Part shown: positions 15,605-25,100 of the stretch, piece after piece
Position numbering within the stretch: position 1 is the first letter of the stretch
How the letters are laid out: the number at the start of each line of letters is the position of its first letter
Source of the DNA: Alkalibacter sp964582705
GTDB lineage: Bacteria; Bacillota; Clostridia; Eubacteriales; Alkalibacteraceae
DNA length: 41,958 nt
Direction: 5' to 3'
NCBI GenBank assembly: GCA_964582705.1
Contig: CAZOTE010000014.1
Location: 1 to 41,958, forward strand
Program-made: the position numbers and the translations under genes
Notes under the pieces: generated by a model
The model's input: only the letters and a program-made list of their open reading frames with translations
Databases searched by the model: none
What the model was told of the DNA's origin: nothing

Positions 15605-15650
15605 AAAATTTAAAAAGACGCTTTTAGAAATGTATCCTTCTAAAAACGCC
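15605..15650 (-). terminator. Terminator of msrB
   Basis: A 13-bp stem (15617-15629 with 15638-15650, two G-U pairs) has an 8-base loop. On the minus strand it is followed by TTTTTAAATTTT. Confidence 0.82.
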
Positions 15651-15666
15651 TTGCTCTAAACAAAAT

Positions 15667-16104
15667 TCAATCAAAAATATCCAAATATCGTCCATATCCT
15701 TCTTCTTCCATTTTATCAACAGGCACGAACCTTAAGGCCGATCCGTTTATGCAGTATCTCACTCCCGTGGGCTCTGGTCCATCATCAAAAACATGACCTA
15801 GGTGAGAATCCGCTTCAAGGCTCCTGACCTCTTTGCGGATCATACCGTGGGAGTAATCCATATTTTCCATTACATGCTTGCTCTCTATGGGTTTCGTAAA
15901 GCTTGGCCAACCACATCCTGCGTCGTATTTGTCCTTTGAGCTAAACAAAGGCTCACCTGAAACCACATCTACGTATATCCCCACTCCATCTTCATCCCAG
16001 TACTCGCTTGAATAAGGTTTCTCCGTTCCATTTTGTTGGGTAACATAATACTGCTGCCTGGTCAGTTCTGCTAGCTTTTTTTTCTTTATATCATCGCTTA
16101 ACAT
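15667..16104 (-). CDS. msrB: Peptide-methionine (R)-S-oxide reductase MsrB
   Basis: MsrB reduces methionine-R-sulfoxide in proteins. Motifs are AGCGWPSF and DSHLGHVFDDGPEPTG, with RYCING-x-ALRF carrying the catalytic Cys. The usual CxxC zinc ligands are absent (VSGEPLFSS lies where CxxC is expected), so this is the zinc-free type. The start at 16104 gives the normal length of about 145 residues with GAAGG 7 bases upstream. The longer frame to 16194 would overlap the diguanylate cyclase gene by 41 bases and add a non-homologous leader. Confidence 0.93.
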   Translation of the reverse strand: MLSDDIKKKKLAELTRQQYYVTQQNGTEKPYSSEYWDEDGVGIYVDVVSGEPLFSSKDKYDAGCGWPSFTKPIESKHVMENMDYSHGMIRKEVRSLEADSHLGHVFDDGPEPTGVRYCINGSALRFVPVDKMEEEGYGRYLDIFD

Positions 16105-16153
16105 ATCATCACCTTCTTCATCCATGGTTATGACTGTTATATACCCGCTTACC

Positions 16154-17065
16154 TTACCACGAAACCATGTTCCTTCCAGCTTCTTTAGCCTCATATAGCT
16201 TCTCGTCTGCTTTTTGAATCAGGCTGTCCCATCTCGCATTCTTGTCTGGCACCACATGAGCCACCCCTATGCTTACCGTCACCCTTCCCCAAGAGCCCGT
16301 ATTTTTGTTTGGTATGTTCATATCGTAAATGCATTTTCTGAACCTCTGGGCTACTGCCACTCCTCCCGCTGCATCAGTCTCAGGAAGTATGCAAACAAAT
16401 TCCTCTCCACCCCACCTGGCCACAAAGTCTCCAGGGCGGTTTAAAACCTCTTTAGCCTTTTTTGCTATCTTCTTCAAACATTCATCACCTTGCAAGTGGC
16501 CGTATTGATCATTGTATAATTTGAAATGATCTATATCTATTAGAAGCACCGTTATGTCCGATTTACTTCTTGACGCCCTCTTCCATTCCATCATCATATA
16601 TTCATTGAACCTTCTTCGGTTGTTTAGACCTGTCAAGCCATCCAGCATGCTGAGATCCCTGAGCACATCCCTGTACCTTTTTAACTCTAAATGGTTCTTG
16701 ATCCTCGCTTTGACTATGCTCTTGCTGAAAGGTTTTGTTATATAATCTATGGCGCCCACTTTCAGTCCATACTCTTCATCCTGCTCACCATTTAAGCCCG
16801 TTATAAAAATCACCGGTATGTCTCTGGTCATCCCGTTGTTTTTTATGAGCCTGACCAAATCGTAGCCATTCATGTCTGGCAGTACCACGTCCATTAAAAT
16901 CAGATCTATTTCAACCCCTGACTCCAACAAATCAAGTGCTTCCTTTGCACTGGACGCCGACACCACTTCACAAATGTCCTTTACGATGTCCTGGAGAATC
17001 TTTACAAATATAGTGGTGTCCTCGACAATAAGAACCTTTTGTTTTTCAGCCTTTTCTGGCTTCAT
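16154..17065 (-). CDS. Response regulator diguanylate cyclase (REC-GGDEF)
   Basis: This 303-residue protein makes cyclic di-GMP under control of phosphorylation. The receiver domain has acidic residues VEDTT and phosphoacceptor D59 (LILMDVVLPD), with T/K in FITG and KPF. The GGDEF domain has the active site GGEEF at 219-223. An intact inhibitory I-site RPGD (210-213) lies exactly five residues upstream, so product inhibition is expected. No cognate kinase is adjacent; the hybrid kinase 5 kb away is a candidate. I checked the leader for a c-di-GMP riboswitch and saw none. Confidence 0.95.
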   Translation of the reverse strand: MKPEKAEKQKVLIVEDTTIFVKILQDIVKDICEVVSASSAKEALDLLESGVEIDLILMDVVLPDMNGYDLVRLIKNNGMTRDIPVIFITGLNGEQDEEYGLKVGAIDYITKPFSKSIVKARIKNHLELKRYRDVLRDLSMLDGLTGLNNRRRFNEYMMMEWKRASRSKSDITVLLIDIDHFKLYNDQYGHLQGDECLKKIAKKAKEVLNRPGDFVARWGGEEFVCILPETDAAGGVAVAQRFRKCIYDMNIPNKNTGSWGRVTVSIGVAHVVPDKNARWDSLIQKADEKLYEAKEAGRNMVSW

Positions 17066-17216
17066 TTTTTACAACTCCTCAAATACGAAATCTTTACACC
17101 TCTTAACTTACGGCGTGAATGCAGCTAATGTTGTAATTTTCTTCGAATGTACTATAGATATATCGGCATATTTTGAAATCTGTTAATATGCAATCAAGGC
17201 AAAACTTATTAATTTA

Positions 17217-17245
17217 TTGAATAAATATTTTCAGAATGATATACT
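17217..17245 (+). promoter_or_regulatory. nadABC promoter
   Basis: The -35 TTGAAT (17217-17222), a 17-bp spacer and an extended -10 TG-A-TATACT (-10 at 17240-17245) predict a start near 17252, inside the adjacent palindrome. Confidence 0.72.
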
Positions 17246-17248
17246 GAG

Positions 17249-17274
17249 TTAACAGGTGTATATACACCTGTTAA
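17249..17274 (+). promoter_or_regulatory. Perfect 26-bp operator palindrome of the NAD biosynthesis operon
   Basis: A perfect inverted repeat has half-site TTAACAGGTGTAT and its exact complement TATACACCTG plus TTAA... on the other arm. It begins 3 bases after the -10 box and covers the predicted start site, the classic place for a repressor. A niacin- or NAD-responsive regulator such as NiaR (YrxA) is the likely binder, by context. Confidence 0.8.
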
Positions 17275-17297
17275 TATGCAAAGAAAGTGAAGATAAT

Positions 17298-18209
17298 ATG
17301 GTTGAAAATTTAAAAGACAAGATAAGCAGGCTGAAGAAAGAAAAAAACGCTGTCATTCTGGCACATTACTACCAACGTCCTGAAATACAGGATATTGCCG
17401 ACATCGTTGGAGACTCTTATTTTTTAAGTAAATATGCTCAAGAGTGCAAAGAGGAGGTTATAGTCTTTTGCGGAGTATTGTTCATGGCTGAAAGCGCCAA
17501 GATCCTTTCTCCCGGAAAGACTGTGCTTTTGCCGGTTTACGATGCAGGATGCCCCATGGCGGACATGGCCGATTACGAGGATATAAAGGAATTTATCAAG
17601 GATTATCCTGATGCAGCCGTAGTGGCATACATCAATTCCTCTACTGAGGTAAAAACCCTATGCGATGTCTGCGTTACTTCATCAAGCGCTGAAAAGATAA
17701 TCAGAAACCTTCCTCAAAAGGATATAGTTTTTTTACCTGACAGAAATCTTGGAGGGTATCTTGCAGAAAAAATACCGGAAAAAAACTTCATACTTTGGGA
17801 TGGCTTTTGCATTACTCATGAAAAGGTAGATGCGGATTCAATCTTACAGATAAAACAAAAGCTTTCCAATGCAAAGGTGCTGGTACATCCGGAATGTCCA
17901 AAGCCGGTAAGAGATCTTGCTGACTATATCGGAAGCACCAGCGGAATAATCGATTTTGCAACAAAGTCAGATGCTGCAGATTTTGTGATAGTTACAGAGG
18001 AAGGCATCATGCATGAGCTTAAGACTAAAAATCCGAATAAAAACTTTTATGTCCCAGGAAAAACAATGACTTGCATCAACATGAAAAAGATTACCTTGGA
18101 GGACGTCTGGGAAAGTCTAGAAAAAATGAAGTACCCTATAACTCTGGATGAAGACGTCCGGTTAAAAGCATTTAAGTCATTGGAAAATATGCACAAGCTG
18201 TCTAGGTGA
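17298..18209 (+). CDS. nadA: Quinolinate synthase NadA
   Basis: NadA condenses iminoaspartate with dihydroxyacetone phosphate to quinolinate using a [4Fe-4S] cluster. The 303-residue protein has the N-terminal ILAHYYQRPEIQDIAD motif and repeated family domains, with cysteines in VIVFCGVLFMAES, LCDVCVTSS and MTCINMKK. Of these, the family uses three as cluster ligands. The start at ATG 17298 fits the family, since the upstream in-frame ATG at 17256 falls inside the operator. It is first in nadA-nadB-nadC, with a 4-base gap to nadB. Confidence 0.96.
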   Translation: MVENLKDKISRLKKEKNAVILAHYYQRPEIQDIADIVGDSYFLSKYAQECKEEVIVFCGVLFMAESAKILSPGKTVLLPVYDAGCPMADMADYEDIKEFIKDYPDAAVVAYINSSTEVKTLCDVCVTSSSAEKIIRNLPQKDIVFLPDRNLGGYLAEKIPEKNFILWDGFCITHEKVDADSILQIKQKLSNAKVLVHPECPKPVRDLADYIGSTSGIIDFATKSDAADFVIVTEEGIMHELKTKNPNKNFYVPGKTMTCINMKKITLEDVWESLEKMKYPITLDEDVRLKAFKSLENMHKLSR

Positions 18210-18213
18210 GCCC

Positions 18214-19500
18214 ATGAAGGAATATTATGACGTGATCGTTATCGGGACCGGCATAGCCGGCTTGAATACCTGCATAAACCTGGACAAGCGCTTAAATGTG
18301 CTTCTTTTAGCCAAGGACTCTCTCTCTACGACCAATACATCCCTGGCTCAAGGGGGGATAGCAACTGCTCGAGACAAGGAGGATATCGATCGCCATATCC
18401 ATGATACGTTAAAAGCCGGAAAATTCCACAACGATCCCGAGGCTGTCAGGGTCTTGGTGGAAGAATCCTTTATGAGCATAAAATCCATCATGGACATAGG
18501 AGTCGTCTTCGACAAATCCAACAGCCACCTTCATTTCACTCGGGAAGGCGGCCACAGCGCCAACAGAATTCTACACGTAAAGGACAAGACGGGACGCTAC
18601 ATTTCAAAATCCATGTTCGAAGCCATAAGCTTAAACGAGAATATAGACATATATGACCATACCTCGGCACTCGATATCATCATAGAAAACGGAGCCTGCA
18701 CAGGCGTGGTCTTAAAGACAGGCACCGAACTGAGACTCGTAAATTCCAAAGTCGTTATGATGGCTTCAGGGGGGGTAGGAGGTCTATTTAAAAGCTCCAC
18801 GAACCAAGCTATCCTTAGAGGCGAGGGAATTGGGATCGCCTATATGAATAATGTCGCGCTTAAGGATATGTCGTTTATACAGTTTCACCCAACTGCTCTT
18901 TACGACGGCAAAACAGGAAATAGAAAATTTTTGATAACAGAAGCTCTTCGAGGAGAAGGTGCCCTTTTATTCAATATAAACGGGGAGCGATTCGTCGACG
19001 AGCTTTCCCCAAGAGATATCGTATGCGACGCCATTAAAAAGCAAACTAGAAATAGCACCCATGTTCTTTTGGATATATCTTTCAAGGACAAAGACTTTAT
19101 CCTTAGAAGGTTTCCCTTGGTCCATTCCAGATGCTTAGAGCAGGGTATCGACATAACCAAAGAACCAATTCCTGTCTTGCCAGCGCAGCATTACATGATG
19201 GGAGGCATTGAGGTGGACACATTCTGTAGGAGTAATTTACCAAATTTCTACGCTTCAGGAGAAACTGCCTGCACCGGAGTTCACGGAAAAAACAGGCTAG
19301 CCAGCAATTCACTACTAGAAGGTTTGGTCTTTTCAAAACGTGCCTGTGACGATATAAACAAACGCATCCACCATATCGATGAGCCCAAGGCTGTAAATAG
19401 ATATTTAAGTTCCGATTATTACAATGAACTTGATACCGGAGCATTGGTAAGGGAAGAAATTAAAAGAAGGACTGAACGTTATAATGATGAATTTAAATGA
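18214..19500 (+). CDS. nadB: L-aspartate oxidase NadB
   Basis: NadB oxidises L-aspartate to iminoaspartate with FAD. The N-terminal dinucleotide site is VIGTGIAGLNT. Further family motifs are the SLAQGGIA stretch, the H-x-x-REGGHSxxRI region and GGIEVDTFCRSNLPNFYASGETACTGVHGKNRLASNSLLEGLVF. At 428 residues it lacks much of the C-terminal helical domain of the E. coli protein, as is common in Clostridia, so I do not call it truncated. Its 3' end overlaps nadC by 17 bases. Confidence 0.95.
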   Translation: MKEYYDVIVIGTGIAGLNTCINLDKRLNVLLLAKDSLSTTNTSLAQGGIATARDKEDIDRHIHDTLKAGKFHNDPEAVRVLVEESFMSIKSIMDIGVVFDKSNSHLHFTREGGHSANRILHVKDKTGRYISKSMFEAISLNENIDIYDHTSALDIIIENGACTGVVLKTGTELRLVNSKVVMMASGGVGGLFKSSTNQAILRGEGIGIAYMNNVALKDMSFIQFHPTALYDGKTGNRKFLITEALRGEGALLFNINGERFVDELSPRDIVCDAIKKQTRNSTHVLLDISFKDKDFILRRFPLVHSRCLEQGIDITKEPIPVLPAQHYMMGGIEVDTFCRSNLPNFYASGETACTGVHGKNRLASNSLLEGLVFSKRACDDINKRIHHIDEPKAVNRYLSSDYYNELDTGALVREEIKRRTERYNDEFK

Positions 19501-20323
19501 AATGGATAGATTGATACTTGACGCTTTAAGAGAAGACATGCCTTTTGGAGACGCTACCACCGATGCCATAATCTACAAGGAAAGCTGTTGCAGCGCGGAG
19601 CTTACAGCAAAGTCCGACGGCATTATTTGTGGACTTGAAGCCTTTAAGAGGACATTTGAGCTGTTGGGAGAAGTAACAATAGATTTTAAGAAATCCGATG
19701 GAGACTCAGTTTTACCTGGTGATTTGATAGCTAAACTTTCAGGAAGCACTAGGAACATACTCTCCGGTGAGCGTACAGCGCTAAACATACTCCAAAGGAT
19801 GAGCGGAATAGCAACCGAAACAAAAAAAGCCGCTGAACTTGTAGCTCATACGAAATGCAGAATTCTCGACACTAGAAAGACCACCCCAAACTTTAGGCTT
19901 TTTGAGAAGTCGGCTGTACTTTGTGGAGGGGGATTCAACCACAGGCACTGCCTATCGGACGGCATATTGATTAAAGACAACCACATAATGGCCGCCGGCG
20001 GCATAACCAACGCAGTGACACTTGCAAAAAACAGCACATCATTTGTGCGAAAAATCGAAGTGGAGACTGAAACCCTTGAAATGGTAGAAGAAGCCCTGTC
20101 GGTGAAAGCGGACATTATCATGCTAGACAATATGGACATGGATACCATGAAAAAAGCAGTTTCTGTAATAAACGGCAAGGCATTAACCGAAGCCTCGGGC
20201 AATATAACCTTGGATAACCTAGCCGACGTAGCAAATACAGGCGTAGACTTCGTCTCCATGGGAAGCATCATTTACGATGCCAAGGTGATGGATATAAGCT
20301 TGAAAAACCTTAAATACATATGA
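19484..20323 (+). CDS. nadC: Nicotinate-nucleotide pyrophosphorylase (carboxylating) NadC
   Basis: NadC turns quinolinate and PRPP into nicotinate mononucleotide and CO2. Motifs include ERTALNILQRMSGIAT, the ILDTRKTTPNFRLFEK phosphate-binding region, GGGFNHRHCLSDGILIKDNH, and EVETETLE with IIMLDNMD. At 279 residues it is of normal length. The start is either 19484 or 19487, within the nadB 3' end. A long hairpin follows the stop. Confidence 0.96.
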   Translation: MMNLNEMDRLILDALREDMPFGDATTDAIIYKESCCSAELTAKSDGIICGLEAFKRTFELLGEVTIDFKKSDGDSVLPGDLIAKLSGSTRNILSGERTALNILQRMSGIATETKKAAELVAHTKCRILDTRKTTPNFRLFEKSAVLCGGGFNHRHCLSDGILIKDNHIMAAGGITNAVTLAKNSTSFVRKIEVETETLEMVEEALSVKADIIMLDNMDMDTMKKAVSVINGKALTEASGNITLDNLADVANTGVDFVSMGSIIYDAKVMDISLKNLKYI

Positions 20324-20325
20324 GC

Positions 20326-20365
20326 AGCGTGAAAGAAGCCTTTATGATAAGGCTTCTTTTACGCT
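20326..20365. terminator. Bidirectional terminator between nadC and the OmpR-type gene
   Basis: A 15-bp stem (20326-20340 with 20351-20365, one wobble pair) has a 10-base loop. The T-rich part of the arm (CTTCTTTT) serves the plus strand, and AAAGAAG gives the complementary tract on the other strand. It overlaps the true stop region of the regulator gene. Confidence 0.7.
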
Positions 20366-21035
20366 CCGAATTTATAGCCGGTTCCCCAAACCGTGGATAT
20401 GTATTCTTTTCCTCCAGCCGCCTTGACAAGCTTTCCCTTAAATTGCTCACATGGGTCTGAACTGTCCTAGTATCCTTAACATCGTCGATTCCCCAAATAG
20501 CGGTATAAATATCCTCTAAAGTAAATGTGCGTTCTCTTTGCCTTGCTAGCAAAAGAAGAATCTCAAACTCCTTTTTTGTCAGTTCCAATTTCTGCCCACC
20601 AACCCTGCACTCTTTTCTAGATATATCTATTTCCATATCTTCAAATCTCATCAACTCCAGTTGCTTCCCCTTTATGAGTCCGTGCTTGATTCTTGCATTT
20701 ATGCGATAATACAGCTCTATAGGGCTAAATGGCTTGACCATATAGTCATCGCCTCCACTGACAAATCCCTTTACCCTATCTTCCTCTTCCGACAAAGCAG
20801 ATACGAAAATTACAGGGCAATCATATTTCTTTTTTATGTGCTCGCAAAGAGCAAGTCCGCTGCCATCGGGCAGCAATATATCCAAAACCACGCAGTCGGG
20901 CTCAAATACTTCCAAAAGTTCCTTTGCTGCCTTTGAATTATATGCCGTCTTAACATCATGACCCATTTTTTTAAGGTAATTCCTGCTTATATCAAGAGTT
21001 ATTTCCTCATCTTCTACTATCAATATTTTATACAA
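20359..21035 (-). CDS. OmpR/PhoB-family response regulator with a -1 frameshift near its 3' end
   Basis: The receiver domain (1-115, phosphoacceptor in CVVLDILLPDG, K in VKPFSP) is followed by a winged-helix domain (about 130-225) with LTKKEFEILLLLA and the recognition helix region DTRTVQTHVSNLR. The uninterrupted frame then runs into non-homologous sequence and stops at 20310. In the -1 frame the expected C-terminus appears intact: GKLVKAAGGKEYISTVWGTG-YKFGA, ending at TAA 20359-20361. The shift falls at the GGG run (20435-20437 on the plus strand). A missing G in the assembly, a real mutation that removes the wing hairpin, or a programmed shift would all explain it. It is last in the operon with the HD-GYP protein and hybrid kinase. 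Confidence 0.9.
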
Positions 21036-21054
21036 ACTGCCACAACCTTTATTA

Positions 21055-22143
21055 TTAGTTTTTTTCCAATCTGTTCAGATCTATTTTATGTTCCGAAATC
21101 TCTTTGAATTCCTGGTGTGATTTGATAAACGCCTTTATGATCTTAGGAGAAAAATGCTCCGGCTTGGTCCTTTCATCTCCTTCAAGAATACATGCCATGG
21201 CTTTTTCATGACTGTATCCGGTTTTATACGGCCTCTCGCTAACAAGAGCATCGTAAACATCCGCAATTGACGTGATCTGAGCACATAAAGGTATCTGATC
21301 TTCCTTTAGCCCATACGGGTAACCGCTTCCATCCCATTTTTCATGGTGAAATTCAACTATCTCCCTTGCAAAAGTCAAAAAAGAGTTCTTCCCGAGTATC
21401 TTCTCTGCCCGCATGATTACTTTTGCACCAGTAATCGGATGGGTCTTCATTACCTTGAATTCACAATTAGTCAATGGCCCTTCCTTAAGCAATATCTTGT
21501 CAGGTATGGCAACCTTTCCAATGTCGTGCAGCTGTGCCGATTCGCTTATGAGCTGTATGTTTTCCTCTGTCATATACTCGGGATAATCTTCCCTTAAATT
21601 TCTGCATATGGCACCAACATAGTGCATCGTCCTTCCAATGTGGTCTCCAGTTTCAACATCCCTGTACTCTGCAAGTATGGCCATGCTGGCTATAAGTGCA
21701 GATTTCGTGCTTTCAAGCTCTTTCGTCCTTATCTTGACCTGCTCATCTAGGCTTTCTCTACGGCTCTTCAGTTCCATGTGTATCCTTATCCTAGCCATCA
21801 TAAGTTCAGGGTTTGAAGGTTTGATTATGTAGTCGCTTGCCCCACTGGAAAGACCCTCGGCTTGATCCTTCACATCTGAAAGCGCTGATATAGAGATTAC
21901 CGGTATCTCCTTTGTCTCATTTGAAGTTTTTAATTTTCTGCAGACTTCATAACCGTCAACATCTGGAAGGACAATATCCAATAAAATCAGATCCGGCCTA
22001 AATCTTTCCGCTAGAGCTACCCCTTTGTCCCCTCTGGTAGCAACTTTAACATTATATTCTCCTGCTAAAAATCCCACATAGATGTCTACATTCAACGGAT
22101 TGTCCTCAATTATCAAAATAGTTCTTTTGTTATTTTTCCGCAT
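21055..22143 (-). CDS. Response regulator with HD-GYP c-di-GMP phosphodiesterase domain
   Basis: This 362-residue protein has a receiver (D56 in LILLDIVLP), a coiled linker (about 125-150) and an HD-GYP domain. The HDIGK motif is at 206-210 and HHEKWDGSGYPYG at 266-278, with metal-binding His and Asp residues present, so it should hydrolyse cyclic di-GMP. It overlaps the hybrid kinase gene by 14 bases, which points to a direct kinase-regulator pair. It opposes the REC-GGDEF protein encoded on the other side of nadABC. Confidence 0.95.
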   Translation of the reverse strand: MRKNNKRTILIIEDNPLNVDIYVGFLAGEYNVKVATRGDKGVALAERFRPDLILLDIVLPDVDGYEVCRKLKTSNETKEIPVISISALSDVKDQAEGLSSGASDYIIKPSNPELMMARIRIHMELKSRRESLDEQVKIRTKELESTKSALIASMAILAEYRDVETGDHIGRTMHYVGAICRNLREDYPEYMTEENIQLISESAQLHDIGKVAIPDKILLKEGPLTNCEFKVMKTHPITGAKVIMRAEKILGKNSFLTFAREIVEFHHEKWDGSGYPYGLKEDQIPLCAQITSIADVYDALVSERPYKTGYSHEKAMACILEGDERTKPEHFSPKIIKAFIKSHQEFKEISEHKIDLNRLEKN

Positions 22144-25100
22144 CTGTCTTCACCTTGAAATTTAAGATCCTTTCCTTGAAGCTGCTGATCGCATCTATCG
22201 CCTCATCAAATTCATATGATTCAATTAATCTTCCTAGCTCTTCCAAATCGGTATGGAATCCGTGGTCGTTTTTTTTCAGCCACTCAAGTATTGTTTTGCT
22301 CTCTACTGGATCATAGTCTAAAACCGCCAAACTCAGCTTATCGAAATACTCCAGGATTGTCCCCAATGTCACTCTAGAATTATCAGCCTCTGAAAGACAT
22401 TCAAGGCGCTCTTTAAGGTACCTTTCAATTTGGATCTTCAACCTTTTCTTTGAAGATCTGAGTGCATCGACTTTGGCTTCTATTAATTCATAATTTAGCT
22501 GTTCACCAGTTATAGCCCTCTCCAAATCCACGATTCTTTTAAATACTTCAGTCGCTCCCAGGCTGCCTGCTGCCGCTTTCATCCCATGAAGGTAAATCCT
22601 TAGGGCTTGCAAATTATCAATATCTAGTTCCTGTTCTGATCTTTCATTTAGATATATGCCTACAAATTTATCTAAAACCTTTTTATAGACCTCTTTATCT
22701 GCGCCAACCAGCTTAACGCCTTCTGATACATTAAGTACGACCGCCTCCCCAGTTTCTTTTCCTGGATTATCTTCAAGGTCTTGTACCGTATTTGAAGATC
22801 TTCCATGAACCCACTTTTTGAGCATCTCTTTTAACAAAGTGGGTTCTATAGGCTTGGGGATATAATCATCCATCGGAAAATCAGGATAATCCATTGCTTT
22901 GTAGGCACTGATCGCTACAACTGTTACGTTAACGCCTTTTTCTTTTGAAATCTCTTTAATTTTTCTAGCTGCCTCAATGCCGTCCATATTAGGCATCTGA
23001 ATATCCATAAATATCAAGTCATAATTATTCTCGGAGTATGCATTCACAGCTTCCACCCCATCAGATACGACTTCTGGATCTATTCCATTGCTTTTTAGCA
23101 GTGCCTTCATTATTTCTTGATTGACATCGATATCCTCAGCTACTAGAACCTTTATGCTTTCAAAATTTTCATCTATCGAATTCGCAATTGAAACCGGCTT
23201 AGAATTCCCAACCTTATCCGCCAGCTCTTCAAAAATCACAGACTGGGTCAATGGTTTTGACAAGCTTCCTTCGAATTCCTTTTGCATATGCGCTTCAAGG
23301 TTCAATAATTCATAGGAGTTCGCAATTAGGTATTTCTGCCCTCTAAATTTGTCTTTAATAATTTCTGCTACGTTCTTATAAGACTCTGGATTATCAAGGT
23401 GGACAGTCATTAAGAAAACGCTCCATTTGCCAAGAGATTCATTGAGGATTTCCAACAGCTCTTTTTCATTTCTTACAAGCACATAGTCCAAGTTCAAGTG
23501 ATTAAAAACCTTTTTAATGTTCCTTGCCCCTATTTCATGGTCTTCATATATTAGAAATGTATGTTTTTGCATGCATAATCTATATTTTTCAAACGGATCC
23601 GCCTTGTCCATTATAACGAGCGGTAGTTCCAGCACGAATTCGCTCCCTATTCCCACTTTGCTCTTTACCTTTAATTCACCTCCCATCATCTCTGCAATTT
23701 TTTTGCTTATGGGCAGTCCCAGCCCTGTTCCATTGATAGCGTTTTTTCCACCCGCATCTCCTTGCCAAAATCCATCGAATAGGAACGGCATATCTTCTCT
23801 CTTAATTCCCTCACCCTGATCCTTAACCGATATAATCATAATCAGGTTGTCATCTTCTAGACTCGAGACTTTACATAGTATCTCGATTGTTCCCTCCGAC
23901 GAATACTTGATAGCATTACTTATGAGGTTGTTGACTATCTGTCCTATCCTTATGTTTGCTCCGTAAACCCTTCCAGGAATCTTCGGATCCAAATCTGCAG
24001 AGATTTCCAGACCTTTCTGTGCAGCCTGGAGTTCAAAAAGCCTGATGGAGTCTCCGATAAGCTTGTGCATTGAAAACTCCTCAGGCTTCAACTCGAATTT
24101 TCCAGATTCCATCTTTGATATATCCAGTACGTCGTTGATGATTTCCACCAACGACCTCCCGCTGTTTATTATTATATTTATATACCTCTTTTGCATCGAC
24201 GTCAAATCAGTCTGGTCCATAAGATGGGCTATGCCCATAATCGCATTCATGGGAGTGCGGATCTCATGGCTGATATTTGCTATGAAATCGCTTTTTGCCT
24301 TGTTTGCCATATTTGCTTGTTTGGCCAGGTACTCCGCCTTTCGGGTCGCTTCTTCCAGCCTTTTATTCTTTGTGATTCTCTCAAGAGCACTTGCCAAATT
24401 CTTTGCAAAAAACTGCAGCAGTGTTCTTGACTGGAAATCAAGCTGCTCTCCCTCCCTTGTGTAGTCAAAACCCATGAATCCCATGTGGCTCTCACCAGAA
24501 AATATAGGGATGATTACTACGGATTTGATGCTTTGTGCTTGCAATATCTCTCTTTCCGTCTTCCAAGAATCCGGCAACTTATCAACTTCTGGAACATTTA
24601 TTTCTTCTCCCCGAAACATCGTCTTCATCCACTCAGGAAATATGTCTGTTGGAAGATTCTTTAGATTGTCTTTTTCCGGGCTTACACCCTCGGCACACCA
24701 CTCATTGGTGTTATTCATTATGGAAAGATCCTCGGTGTATCTGAATACATAAGTTCGATCTGCTCCCGAAAAAACGCCGATTTTTTCTAGTATTCGATCT
24801 ATAATATCATTTATCTCGTCCTCTCCGGCATCAAAGAGAGAAAAGGTCTGCTCTAAAAGTATCTGCTCAAACTTAAGCTTATTTGCCAGTTCTTTTCTTA
24901 CCTTATTAAGTTCTGTCACGTCCGTCATTACCGTGAGATAAAGCTTTTCATCGAAGCTTTCTATGACCTCGCCGGAAAATATCCCGTCTAGAAAGCTGCC
25001 TTCCTTTGTCCTAATTCTCATTTCCACATTTTCGACCTTTTTGTTTTTCTCAAGAGTCCTAAAAAAGCAATCCTTAACTTCCGGGTCTACAAACATATCA

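Noticed and set aside
17066..17216. c-di-GMP (GEMM) riboswitch before the diguanylate cyclase gene
   Set aside because: The leader lacks the conserved GEMM sequences I know, and no convincing paired stems were found.
18214..19500. Truncated nadB because it is about 110 residues shorter than the E. coli protein
   Set aside because: All catalytic motifs are present and short NadB proteins are normal in Clostridia. nadC overlap shows the end is natural.
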